Part shown: positions 1 to 8,141 of the stretch, in pieces
How positions within the stretch are numbered: position 1 is the stretch's first letter
Layout of the letters: every line of letters begins with the position of its first letter
NCBI RefSeq assembly: GCF_018282095.1
Contig: NZ_CP074128.1
Coordinates: forward strand, 62,001 to 126,000
Source: Pseudovibrio brasiliensis
GTDB taxonomy: Bacteria; Pseudomonadota; Alphaproteobacteria; Rhizobiales; Stappiaceae
Length of the DNA: 64,000 bases
Direction: 5' to 3'
Translations under genes and position numbers: made by a program
The notes under the pieces: model-generated
What the model saw: the letters and a program-made list of their open reading frames with translations, nothing else
Databases searched by the model: none
What the model was told of the DNA's origin: nothing

Positions 1-265
1 TGTGATAGTAGCGGCGATCTCCATGCAACAGAATGTCCGTCACGCCATGCGCAACGATAAGCGCTTCCAGAAACAGCTCCCAGTTCTCTTCCGGCTCTGC
101 AAAATGGATGGAGTCAGTCTGCTCCCAGTCATGCACATCACTGCCGCAAAAATGCACCTTCAGCGTCATCGCACCCAGTTGCTCCAGATGGTGCGCTGTG
201 CGTGCGTAGTATCTGGAAAGAGGCCCTTGCAGTAGCAAAATGCAGCGGTTGTTTTCTGAAGTCAT
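1..265 (-). CDS. KpsS-like capsule polysaccharide protein, partial (3' end outside window)
   Basis: Only the first 88 codons are visible, from the ATG at 265. The N-terminus runs MTSENNRCILLLQGPLSRYY and the visible part ends in GDRRYYH. The QGPLSRYY start and the GDRRYYH segment match the opening of Capsule_synth (KpsS/LipB) proteins, and the neighbouring gene has a similar ADRRPYH segment. Family members act at the cytoplasmic face in making or attaching the poly-Kdo linker of capsules. The start codon overlaps the upstream gene's stop (ATGA at 265-262), so the two are translationally coupled in the capsule-export operon. It is the second KpsS-like copy in tandem. It could also be a KpsC-like protein, because the diagnostic C-terminal part is not seen. 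Confidence 0.7.
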   Translation of the reverse strand, partial: MTSENNRCILLLQGPLSRYYARTAHHLEQLGAMTLKVHFCGSDVHDWEQTDSIHFAEPEENWELFLEALIVAHGVTDILLHGDRRYYH

Positions 266-1566
266 TTGTCACTCCAGTAACAATCATCTGGAATAGGAGT
301 ACCCGCCGCCTTGGCCTGCGCCAGACGCGGCGGTGTTTCAACATAAGCGCCATGCCCGTTGACGCCGTCATTCAATATGCGTTTCATAAACTCTTTTGCA
401 GCCAGCTGCCGGCCTTCGGGATTGAAAAAGCTTCCACGCACCTGAATGGTATGTCCCATGAGCTTTTCCAGATCGTGATAAAGGTCAGCATTCGGCTTGA
501 AAGGTTCCTTCCAAAAGTCACCCAAAGAGCGCTGATCCGTCAATCCGGCAATATCATAGACAGCGGTGCCCATCGCTTTCACTGGCACCCCAATACTGAG
601 AGATTCCATGCCCACCGTACTGTTCACCAGCACACAGCCACGGGAATGCTTGAGCAGTTCTCTCAGGTTCCCGCCATCAATGATAATAGTCCGGTCCTGA
701 CATCCAAACTCCGCTGCAACATCACGGATAACCTGCGGCCAGTTCTCCACGTTGTTGTCAAACGGATGAAGCTTGAACACCAGCTTGTTGTCAGCAGGCG
801 CACTTTCCGCAAACGTGCTGAAAAGCTCCCGAATAAAGCTGGAAAGGTGCTTGTAGTGTGAGTGGTGCCGGATCTGATAATCCCCCTGCATCTGCATGGG
901 AACCACAAAGTAGTTGGCGCGCTCCTCAACAAGCCGTGCAATAGTCTCTTCCGCTTCTACGCCAAGCCGCTTCTGACGCATCAACCGCGGTATGTAACTG
1001 AAGTAATCACGGAACGGATGGTAATACCGATCACGCTGATAAAATGGGTAGAGGTAAGGAAAGAACACCGGAATGAGGTTACAAATCACCTCATTGGTCG
1101 CTTCCTGCAAAAAGGCATGCGGAAACCGCCCCGCCGCCCGAAGGTCCGGCAGATCAGCCGCGCATTTCTGGATCTGTGCAGGATCATTGGGGAAGTGAGA
1201 GTAGACGCCCATCCCACCACGCTCCAGCGTGATCCAGTCCGGTCGCATATATCCAAATTCATAGGCAAAAGTGTTGATGCCGCGCCTCATGGCAACATCA
1301 TGCGCAACACGATGATAAGGCCGACGATCCGCATAATAGAGGATGTCCGTCACCCCCTTCTCATCAATCAGCTTCTCAAGCCTGGCGCGCCAGTTCTTCA
1401 ACCGCCCCCAATAATTCTTCGCGCCCAACCCAACACGAAAGTACCAGTCACTCAATGAAAAATTGACAACAGTATAAGCAATGCCTAGCGCCTCAAATTC
1501 CTTCACCAACGCCCGACAAAACCCGGATGGATGAGACTGCAAAATAAGAACCGACCGCCCTGACAT
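262..1566 (-). CDS. KpsS-like capsular polysaccharide biosynthesis/export protein
   Basis: A 434-residue soluble protein with the pattern of the Capsule_synth family (KpsS/KpsC/LipB). It has an N-terminal LILQSHPSGF segment, ADRRPYH near residue 100, a central Y/R-rich segment, and a C-terminal nucleotide-sugar-transferase-like half with KLHPFDNN and VNSTVGMESLS (S-T-V-G-x-E). The family is known for Kdo-linker synthesis on the phospholipid anchor of exported capsules; the exact sugar here is inferred. It lies 14 bases downstream of kpsT and overlaps the next KpsS-like gene by four bases, so it belongs to the export operon. Its base composition is normal for the window, unlike the AT-rich kpsMT just upstream. 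Confidence 0.85.
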   Translation of the reverse strand: MSGRSVLILQSHPSGFCRALVKEFEALGIAYTVVNFSLSDWYFRVGLGAKNYWGRLKNWRARLEKLIDEKGVTDILYYADRRPYHRVAHDVAMRRGINTFAYEFGYMRPDWITLERGGMGVYSHFPNDPAQIQKCAADLPDLRAAGRFPHAFLQEATNEVICNLIPVFFPYLYPFYQRDRYYHPFRDYFSYIPRLMRQKRLGVEAEETIARLVEERANYFVVPMQMQGDYQIRHHSHYKHLSSFIRELFSTFAESAPADNKLVFKLHPFDNNVENWPQVIRDVAAEFGCQDRTIIIDGGNLRELLKHSRGCVLVNSTVGMESLSIGVPVKAMGTAVYDIAGLTDQRSLGDFWKEPFKPNADLYHDLEKLMGHTIQVRGSFFNPEGRQLAAKEFMKRILNDGVNGHGAYVETPPRLAQAKAAGTPIPDDCYWSDK

Positions 1567-1580
1567 GATACTCTGCCCAG

Positions 1581-2237
1581 CTACTTAAGCTGGTTCTCCC
1601 GATGCACAGCCAGTGCTTCATCAATTGAATCATACATAGTGAGATTACCCTCATGAAGCAAACATGCAGTGTCACAGAGTTTTTTTATTGTAGCTTCTGA
1701 ATGAGAAATCATAATAATGTTTGCGTGTTTCAGTTTTGTTTGAAATACTTCATCGCACTTCCGCTTAAAGCGAGCATCTCCTACAGCTGTAACTTCATCA
1801 ATTAAATAACATTTAAAATTTATAGCCATGCTTATTCCGAAGGCTAAACGTGCTCTCATACCACTCGAGTATGTTTGAATAGGTAAAGTCATTGACGGTC
1901 CAAGCTCGGAGAAATCTTCTACAAACTCCACCATTCTTTCTGTATCTTCACCATACATGCGCGCTACAAAACGTACGTTTTCGATTCCTGTCATTTGACC
2001 TGCAAAACCACCACCAAAACCAAGCGGCCAAGAAATATTTACGTTGCGTTTAATTTGTCCACTATCTGGTAACTCAGCACCCGCAATTAGACGCATTAGA
2101 GTTGACTTACCGGCTCCATTATGACCCAATATTCCGATATTCTTTCCCTTCGGGAAACGGGCTGTTAAACCACTTAAAATAGTTTTGGTGACACCCTTAA
2201 GACGGTAAGTCTTACGTACATCGCGAAACTCAATCAT
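1581..2237 (-). CDS. kpsT: Capsule ABC exporter ATP-binding protein (KpsT)
   Basis: A 218-residue ATPase that powers export of capsular polysaccharide with KpsM. Walker A is GHNGAGKS at residues 38-45, the signature is YSSGMRARLAFG, and Walker B is CYLIDEV followed by the D-loop-like AVGD. The short length and absence of a C-terminal carbohydrate-binding domain fit KpsT/group 2 capsule exporters rather than Wzt O-antigen exporters. The start codon overlaps the kpsM stop by one base (TAATG), a sign of coupled translation. The gene is clearly more AT-rich than the rest of the window, as in many horizontally exchanged capsule loci. Confidence 0.93.
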   Translation of the reverse strand: MIEFRDVRKTYRLKGVTKTILSGLTARFPKGKNIGILGHNGAGKSTLMRLIAGAELPDSGQIKRNVNISWPLGFGGGFAGQMTGIENVRFVARMYGEDTERMVEFVEDFSELGPSMTLPIQTYSSGMRARLAFGISMAINFKCYLIDEVTAVGDARFKRKCDEVFQTKLKHANIIMISHSEATIKKLCDTACLLHEGNLTMYDSIDEALAVHRENQLK

Positions 2238-3004
2238 TAATTAGATTTCTTTCTGTACAGGCGTTCTCCATAGAATCCGACCAGTATAAGAGTTGTAATC
2301 CATATTATTAGGTATGATTTATCAAGAACTACGCTGTGGTAGTTTCCATAATAACCAACGCGGAACCATTCGACACCGTGAAGTATCGGATTCCACGCGA
2401 GTAACTTTACAATGTTAGTTGGAAAGTCGCTAGGAACGTAAAAAATGCCAGACAAGAAAAATAAAGGTCGACTTATTATTGCTTCGAGTTGCTTCCAAGT
2501 CGGCCAGAGTCTAAACAATACAGCATTCGTTACGCCAGCGCCTAAACCAAGTAAGGTTAGCATAAAGAATGCTAGGGCGCATTCTTCGATGTGAACCGGG
2601 AAGGGGGCATCGTCTGTCCATATAATTGTCGAAAAAAAGACAATCAATATTACAAGGTAAGTAAGCAATATTAATATGTACTTCGATATCAAAATGTCAG
2701 TCTGGTTCACCAGAGGGTAGCTGAGCAATCCTTTGCTAGAGTTAACTGCTGTCATTAATGATCCGGAAAGCTTCGAGTATGTCTGGAAAGGCAAAAGTCC
2801 GCTCGCAAAAAATAAAGCGAAACTAGTTCCAAACGCAGGTGATCTACCAACGGTGGAGAAAATTAAAACCAACAGCAGTGTGCCAAGAGCCGGATTTACG
2901 ATCGCCCACAAGTAACCAAGTTGAGTATTTCCGAAAGCTGTTCTTGTTTCTCGTAGAACAAGAGCCCCAATTACTCTCACTTGCGTTGAAACTACACTTT
3001 CCAT
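2237..3004 (-). CDS. kpsM: Capsule ABC exporter permease (KpsM, ABC-2 family)
   Basis: A 255-residue inner-membrane protein of the ABC-2 family with about six hydrophobic helices and the amphipathic N-terminal VIGALVLRETRTAFG typical of polysaccharide exporters. The segment GTSFALFFASGLLPFQTYSKL and the C-terminal WNPILHGVEWFR are conserved in KpsM/BexB-type proteins. With KpsT it forms the cytoplasmic-membrane pore for the finished, lipid-anchored polysaccharide. It is placed between kpsE (nine bases upstream) and kpsT (one-base overlap). The gene is strongly AT-rich, with local stretches near 30% GC, in contrast to the flanking KpsS-like gene. Confidence 0.93.
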   Translation of the reverse strand: MESVVSTQVRVIGALVLRETRTAFGNTQLGYLWAIVNPALGTLLLVLIFSTVGRSPAFGTSFALFFASGLLPFQTYSKLSGSLMTAVNSSKGLLSYPLVNQTDILISKYILILLTYLVILIVFFSTIIWTDDAPFPVHIEECALAFFMLTLLGLGAGVTNAVLFRLWPTWKQLEAIISRPLFFLSGIFYVPSDFPTNIVKLLAWNPILHGVEWFRVGYYGNYHSVVLDKSYLIIWITTLILVGFYGERLYRKKSN

Positions 3005-3013
3005 TATTTTGCT

Positions 3014-4393
3014 CTACTTGAGGTGGTCACGAATGGAATAGGTGATAACAGTAGCAAGAGCCCACATTGCAAACAAAGCAACAAGAAGTATTAGAGAGTT
3101 TATTACTCGTCTTGGATAAATGGCATCTTCAGGTTTGGAGGGCGGATTGAACACAGCAAGATATCTTTGCTGCCTATCTGCTTCAGCTCGCGAACGCTCC
3201 AAACCAGCAAGGGCCGCAGTGTAAGCTTGTTGCGCGAATTCTTGTTCAACAACAAGTTCTTCATAATTAGCGAGTAAGCTTGATAAAGAAGATAAGCGAT
3301 CCGTCGCCCCTGAAGGTTCTTGCGAAGATGTTAAATTTCTCCCGCTAATCTCATCTTTTTTGTTCAAAATTTGCTTTATAAGTACTTCTTCTTGCTTTCG
3401 TAATTGGCGGATTGTAGGAGAGCTTTCATCGATGGTACCAACTAGCGTTGCAAGTCGAGATCTCGTATCTAATAGTTGCTTCTCTAAACCAGCAATTAAT
3501 TCGATTTGAACCTCTGCATTTCTGGTTGGATCAATAGAGCTTTCTGCACTTCGAAAATCTTTCATTCGCATTCTGATTATCTTTAAGCGTAGCTCTGCTC
3601 GTCTGACTTCTTCTTCCGCGAACTTTACAGCATCTCTGCGCGCATTCTGAGATAAAGTATTAACAAGTTCAGCTCCATAGGAAAGAACTCTCGTGGCGAT
3701 GCGCTCTGTCATCTCTGGTGTGAAGGCTTGGACCTCTACTTCAATAATACTTGAAGTATTATCAAAACTCGTTGAAATCATGCCCTGCCAATAACCTACT
3801 AACTCTTCTATAGGAAGTTTGTCGTCAAGTCGATAAATGAAGTCAATATCACTATCACTGAAATGAGTGATAATATCTTCGTCGCTGCTGAGACGTTCGA
3901 CAACTTCTCTGCCTCTCAAATAATCCATTAAAATGAAAGAGTCAGTTGTTGTTGTACCCACACTAGCCAAACCTGTAAGGGCTCCAAGAAAATCGCCGCC
4001 GGCTGTCGTTCCATCCATGCCGCGTACCGAGAAACCCACAGTTGAAGAGTAGCGGTCTGATGCGATGAAAAGAAAATAAGTTGAGCCCAAGGCACCTGGT
4101 ACCAACACCATAAGCGCAAGTGAAAGCGCCAATAGCCTTCTTCTTAATTGTTGTGGGCGTAAATTGCGAAAGTTGAAAAAATCTTTATCCTGAATTCCTT
4201 TCGACTGATTGCTCTTGTCGATTGGTAAAGCAACTACAGATGCAACTTTTTTTAAAGGAGAAGCAGCTTTTACAGGTTGCTTTGTTGTTTTCTCTGTTTG
4301 GATCTTAGGAGCAAGCTTCGTTTGCTTCTGGTCTGAAGTTTTAGACGCAGTGGGGTGAATTTCTGCAACTTTCGCTGTTGACCCTTTTTCCAT
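3014..4393 (-). CDS. kpsE: Capsule export inner-membrane/periplasmic adaptor (KpsE-like)
   Basis: A 459-residue polysaccharide co-polymerase-type protein. It has a cytoplasmic N-terminal extension of about 80 residues rich in Lys, Thr, Pro and Gln, a first membrane helix at about 90-115 (LLALSLALMVLVPGALGSTYFLF), and a periplasmic domain. A long coiled coil follows (about 245-400; EEEVRRAELRLKIIRMRM, IAGLEKQLLDTRSRL, LLANYEELVVEQEFAQQAY), then FNPPSKPEDAIYPRR and a C-terminal helix near 435-455. This is the KpsE/BexC/CtrB architecture, which bridges KpsMT to the outer-membrane channel. It sits directly upstream of kpsM and downstream of the Wza/KpsD-like gene. Only the low-complexity cytoplasmic tail is unusual. 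Confidence 0.9.
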   Translation of the reverse strand: MEKGSTAKVAEIHPTASKTSDQKQTKLAPKIQTEKTTKQPVKAASPLKKVASVVALPIDKSNQSKGIQDKDFFNFRNLRPQQLRRRLLALSLALMVLVPGALGSTYFLFIASDRYSSTVGFSVRGMDGTTAGGDFLGALTGLASVGTTTTDSFILMDYLRGREVVERLSSDEDIITHFSDSDIDFIYRLDDKLPIEELVGYWQGMISTSFDNTSSIIEVEVQAFTPEMTERIATRVLSYGAELVNTLSQNARRDAVKFAEEEVRRAELRLKIIRMRMKDFRSAESSIDPTRNAEVQIELIAGLEKQLLDTRSRLATLVGTIDESSPTIRQLRKQEEVLIKQILNKKDEISGRNLTSSQEPSGATDRLSSLSSLLANYEELVVEQEFAQQAYTAALAGLERSRAEADRQQRYLAVFNPPSKPEDAIYPRRVINSLILLVALFAMWALATVITYSIRDHLK

Positions 4394-4564
4394 GATGCGT
4401 CTTTGCCTTTTTAGATTGCTTGATCACCCGAACAGTTGGGTAAAATAGTTCTTACTTGAAAACCGCTGATTACTCGTTGAAATTAGCACAAGAGCTTTGA
4501 TTGAGAAACCGAATTTGATTCGGCTATAAAAGTAACAGGCTATTGTGTTGATTTTCCCTCAGTA

Positions 4565-5761
4565 TCAAAAAGTGCTCGCCGTTTTGCTAATTGCGAGTGT
4601 TCCGCTCAATATTTTTATGAACTTATTAAGTTCAGCTCCATAAGCGCTTGAGACATAAACAACATCTTTGTCTCTCAAAGTGAACAGCTGACCTTTGAAG
4701 TAGGAGCGGGCATCTCTCATGTTTAGGCGATAGATCACAGGAACTTTGCCTGAGTTTGAGCCGCGATACTCCGTTTTAAGTTGTGCAATTACCTGCGGAT
4801 CTTCATAGCGGAATACGAAGAGGCCTTGAGAGTTTGCTGCATTCTTATCCAGACCACCGATACGGCCTAATGCTTCAACGAGTGAAACATTGGATGCTTG
4901 CAGTGGATACTCGCCAACCTTTGGTACGGCACCAAATGCTGTAAACGTCTGCGGATCGTGTGTTACAAAAATTCGATCACCCGGGCGTACGTAGATATTT
5001 TCATCGTTGTTGAGGAAAACGTTGCTCAGAAGTTGTTTTGCCTGTCTGCCATTTCGTGAGACTGAGACATAGCTTTCTGTTGCAGGAGATGCGTTACCTC
5101 CAGCATTGGCGACAACATCAAGCAGTTTTTTGCCGCTAAGATCTAATGGATACTGACCTGGCTTGCGAACGGCACCATTCACAGTGACGAGGCTGCTGGC
5201 GTTTTGCTTCAGAGTTACGATTACTTGCGGGTTGGTCGCCTTGCGATCGAGTGCCACCTGGAGCGCTTCCTGAAGCCGCTCAACAGATTTACCTCGCGCG
5301 TGTACCTTGCCGACGTAAGGGATTGTAATCGCGCCGCTTTGGTTGACCATGAACGGACCAAGTTCTACGCCACCGGCCTGACCATTTGGAGTAAACAGGC
5401 GATCATTGCCTTGCTCCCAGACGACAACAGAAACAGTATCGCCGATCCCGACTATATGCTTAGGCGCCCATTTCCCGCCAGTAAATACCTTCGCCAGACC
5501 GTTCGGCTGGTAAGCTGAAAGGACTGAGGTAACATTATCATCCAAGTCAATCAGGTGATAATCAAAAGGCTCGGCACGGCGCTCGGTAGAAGCTGCTTGT
5601 ATCTCCGAAGAAATCGGCCCTGCGGAGGGTAGAGCAGCACATCCTGCCAAGAGCGCAAGGAGCGGAGCTACAACCATTGTTGACTTTAGGAAATGCGAAG
5701 TCGCTGAAGCCTTATTGGAATTCGCTAACACACGAGAAAATTTCATAAAAATTCTATCCAC
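4565..5761 (-). CDS. Outer-membrane polysaccharide export lipoprotein (KpsD/Wza-like)
   Basis: A 398-residue protein with a lipoprotein signal: hydrophobic APLLALLAG followed by Cys41 (lipobox LAGC), then a polysaccharide-export domain (PF02563 type; VGIGDTVSVVVWEQ, GAITIPYVGKVHARGKSVERLQEAL) and SLBB repeats (VTVNGAVRKPGQYPLDLSGKKLLDVVANAGG; FTAFGAVPKVGEYPLQ). It would form the outer-membrane channel for capsule export. The first ATG at 5761 gives a long n-region; a second Met at 5746 is equally plausible. It is the promoter-proximal gene of the leftward capsule operon, and 171 bases separate it from kpsE, leaving room for a second promoter. Size is close to Wza and KpsD-short forms. Confidence 0.88.
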   Translation of the reverse strand: MDRIFMKFSRVLANSNKASATSHFLKSTMVVAPLLALLAGCAALPSAGPISSEIQAASTERRAEPFDYHLIDLDDNVTSVLSAYQPNGLAKVFTGGKWAPKHIVGIGDTVSVVVWEQGNDRLFTPNGQAGGVELGPFMVNQSGAITIPYVGKVHARGKSVERLQEALQVALDRKATNPQVIVTLKQNASSLVTVNGAVRKPGQYPLDLSGKKLLDVVANAGGNASPATESYVSVSRNGRQAKQLLSNVFLNNDENIYVRPGDRIFVTHDPQTFTAFGAVPKVGEYPLQASNVSLVEALGRIGGLDKNAANSQGLFVFRYEDPQVIAQLKTEYRGSNSGKVPVIYRLNMRDARSYFKGQLFTLRDKDVVYVSSAYGAELNKFIKILSGTLAISKTASTF

Positions 5762-5992
5762 GTTTCCGTCAATGTCGAATTGAGATTGTAGTAAATACTC
5801 AGCTCATATATGGGGATGTAAATACCTTATTTGTGGCAAAAAAACAAATGCAGGTAGCGGAACGATGATGACTACTCGTTGTTTTCTATGGAGAAAGACT
5901 GCAAAACTGTGCGCAGTTACAAGACCGCATTGGAAATTAACCATCTGTTTGCCATGAATGGCGAGATGTGGGTGTCTGGAGGCCGATTCACC
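5762..5992. promoter_or_regulatory. Divergent intergenic region between capsule export operon and reductase
   Basis: This AT-rich 231-base gap separates the leftward capsule-export operon from the rightward reductase gene and must hold both promoters. A good Shine-Dalgarno GGAGG at 5978-5982 sits ten bases before the ATG at 5993 and fixes the reductase start there. An in-frame ATG at 5879 lies further upstream but lacks a ribosome binding site and encodes non-conserved residues. No clear operator palindrome was recognised. Confidence 0.5.
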
Positions 5993-6760
5993 ATGTTCAA
6001 ACCCAAGTCGATTCTCATCACTGGTGCCAGTTCGGGTTTAGGGCGGGCTATTGCGCTGGGGTATGCTGAGGCGGGTGTAACGCTTTGTTTGACAGGGCGA
6101 AATGAGGAGCGGTTGGGGGAGACTGTTAGGTCTGCGGAGGAACTTGGTTGCCGGGTGCTTTGGAAGCCGTTGGACATTTGCAATGCCCAAGTTGTTCAAA
6201 GTTGGGTCGATGAACTGGAGCAGGAGGTTTCCCTGGATCTGGTGATTTCCAATGCGGGTATAACAGGTTCTCATGGCATTGATGGTTCTGTTGAAACTGC
6301 CGAGACGGCGCATGCACAGATTGCGACGAATCTTGGGGGAACGGTCAACCTGCTCACGGCGGTTGCTCCTTACATGCAAAAGCGCAAAAGCGGGCGCATT
6401 GCTTTGATCAGTTCGCTTGCTGGAATGCAGCCGATTTCAGACGGTCCTGCTTATGGGGCCTCGAAGGCAGGCATCATTGCTTATGGGGAGGCAATGCGCG
6501 ATCACTTGCACAAGTGGGGAGTGTTCGTTTCGGTGATTTGCCCAGGCTATATTCTCACACCGATGGCAGACCAGTTTAAGAGCTGGCGTCCCTATGAGTT
6601 CACTGCGGAACAGGCGGCAGAAAAGATCAAGAAGGCGATTGCGCGGAAGAAGGCATTTTATGCATTTCCGTGGCAGCTCGCCTTGAGCATTCGGATTGGA
6701 AAATTGCTGCCATGGCAGTTGCGGCGGCATGGAAATCAGCGCTTTAATTATCAGCGCTGA
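5993..6760 (+). CDS. rkpH: SDR-family reductase, RkpH-like (3-ketosphinganine-reductase type role proposed)
   Basis: A 255-residue classical short-chain dehydrogenase. The nucleotide-binding motif TGASSGLG is at residues 10-17, NAG follows the fourth strand, and the active-site pair is Tyr154/Lys158 in YGASKAG. The C-terminus has a basic hydrophobic tail (FPWQLALSIRIGKLLPWQLRRH), as in membrane-associated ketosphinganine reductases. The start was chosen at the ATG with a strong ribosome binding site. In Sinorhizobium, rkpH is an SDR linked to rkpA and rkpG and required for K-antigen. Here it converges on the oxoamine synthase gene, 19 bases away. I infer that it reduces the beta-keto group of the aminoketone product. 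A generic SDR is the alternative. Confidence 0.8.
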   Translation: MFKPKSILITGASSGLGRAIALGYAEAGVTLCLTGRNEERLGETVRSAEELGCRVLWKPLDICNAQVVQSWVDELEQEVSLDLVISNAGITGSHGIDGSVETAETAHAQIATNLGGTVNLLTAVAPYMQKRKSGRIALISSLAGMQPISDGPAYGASKAGIIAYGEAMRDHLHKWGVFVSVICPGYILTPMADQFKSWRPYEFTAEQAAEKIKKAIARKKAFYAFPWQLALSIRIGKLLPWQLRRHGNQRFNYQR

Positions 6761-6779
6761 TTCAAATAGTTAGCGTCAA

Positions 6780-8141
6780 CTAGGCCGACATGACTTGTTG
6801 AATAGAGATGGGGTTGCTGTTGTAAGTCGCCATCTCTTCATTCACCAGCTGAACTGCCTGGTCCAGCTGCACCTCTGTGTGCTCTGACGTAATGAAAAAG
6901 CGTAGACGAGCGGATTTTTCTGGCACAGCAGGATAAATGATTGGCAGTACATTCAGCCCACGATCCAGCAGGCGAGCAGCCAGAACGGTTGCCTTCAAGG
7001 AATCACCGACCATAATTGGAACCACAGCGCAGCCTTGGCTTACGCCGGTATCAAGATTTGCCGCTTGTGCTTTTTCCAGGAAGTACTGACCATTTGATTG
7101 TGCTGCCTGAACACGCTCTGGCTCTGCTTCCATCAAGCGAATGGCTTCACATACGGCGGCCGCAATTGGCGGAGCGATGCCAACGCTGAACACAAAGCCG
7201 GAAGCGGTAAGTTTCAGGTAATCAACCAGGTCACTACACCCGGCAATATAGCCACCACATCCAGCTAGTGTTTTGGAGAATGTACCCATCCAGATGTCGA
7301 CGTCTTTGGGATCAATCTGGAAGTGCTCAGCGATCCCGCGACCCGTCTTACCAAGAATGCCGATGGAGTGCGCCTCATCGACCATGAGCCACGCACCATA
7401 CTTTTTCTTAATCTCAATAAGACGTGGCAAATCCGGATAATCGCCATCCATGGAGTACACGCCTTCCACCACGATCAGAACGCGTGGGTGCTTGTGCGCG
7501 CGCAATTCCAGAATGTTTTCAAGGGCATCAAGATTGTTGTGCGGGAAGGACTGGCGGACAGCACCGGAGAGTTTGGCGCCGGTTACAATGCTGTTGTGGA
7601 TGTAGCTGTCGTGGATGATCAGATCATCCGGCTGCATCAGCTGGCCGATGCTGGTGACGTTGGTGGCATGCCCGCTGACAAATGCAACAGAGCTCTCGAC
7701 ACCATGCATCTTCGCAATGAGTTCTTCCAGCTCTGTGTGGATCACACGCTCACCAGCCACAACTCGGCTTGCGCTGGCAGAGATGCCATAGTGGTCAACG
7801 GCGTTTTTCGCGGCTTGCTGAACCTTTTCGTGGCCGTTCAATCCGAGATAATCGTAGGAGGAGAAGTTAAGGTACGTCTCTCCATCAATTTGGGTTGTCG
7901 CCCCGGCACGTGCTTCATGGGCGCGGAAGAACGGGTTGTTGATCTGCAACAGATCCGCCGCGGCCTTTTGAAGGCGAATTTCTTTAAAACCCGGCAAGTC
8001 AGCAAATTTTGGTGCGATTACCTGTGTCTGAGCTGGTTTGGTTGCCTTTGGCTTCGGAGCAGCCGACTTTGAGCGCCGCACAGCGCTCAAAGCACTTAAA
8101 CGGTCGTCTTTGCTCAGTTTTTTCTTTTCTGACTTGGCCAT
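6780..8141 (-). CDS. rkpG: Alpha-oxoamine synthase (8-amino-7-oxononanoate synthase/SPT family), RkpG-like
   Basis: A 453-residue PLP enzyme of the alpha-oxoamine synthase family, which condenses an acyl thioester with an amino acid and releases CO2. The core starts near residue 70. Motifs are NFSSYDYLGL (92-101), SGHATN, DEAHSIG with Asp255 and His258, and the PLP lysine Lys290 in GTFSKTLAGCGGY. An N-terminal basic, Lys/Ala/Pro-rich linker of about 50 residues is extra relative to BioF. The ATG overlaps the stop of the giant synthase gene by one base (TAATG), so both are made together. This argues that it acts on the chain carried by the synthase's ACP rather than in biotin synthesis. Matches Sinorhizobium RkpG in context and family. 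Confidence 0.87.
   Translation of the reverse strand: MAKSEKKKLSKDDRLSALSAVRRSKSAAPKPKATKPAQTQVIAPKFADLPGFKEIRLQKAAADLLQINNPFFRAHEARAGATTQIDGETYLNFSSYDYLGLNGHEKVQQAAKNAVDHYGISASASRVVAGERVIHTELEELIAKMHGVESSVAFVSGHATNVTSIGQLMQPDDLIIHDSYIHNSIVTGAKLSGAVRQSFPHNNLDALENILELRAHKHPRVLIVVEGVYSMDGDYPDLPRLIEIKKKYGAWLMVDEAHSIGILGKTGRGIAEHFQIDPKDVDIWMGTFSKTLAGCGGYIAGCSDLVDYLKLTASGFVFSVGIAPPIAAAVCEAIRLMEAEPERVQAAQSNGQYFLEKAQAANLDTGVSQGCAVVPIMVGDSLKATVLAARLLDRGLNVLPIIYPAVPEKSARLRFFITSEHTEVQLDQAVQLVNEEMATYNSNPISIQQVMSA

Noticed and set aside
6780-8141. Biotin synthesis gene bioF
   Set aside because: No bio genes are nearby, it has an N-terminal extension, and it is translationally coupled to the multidomain synthase. 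The RkpG role fits better.
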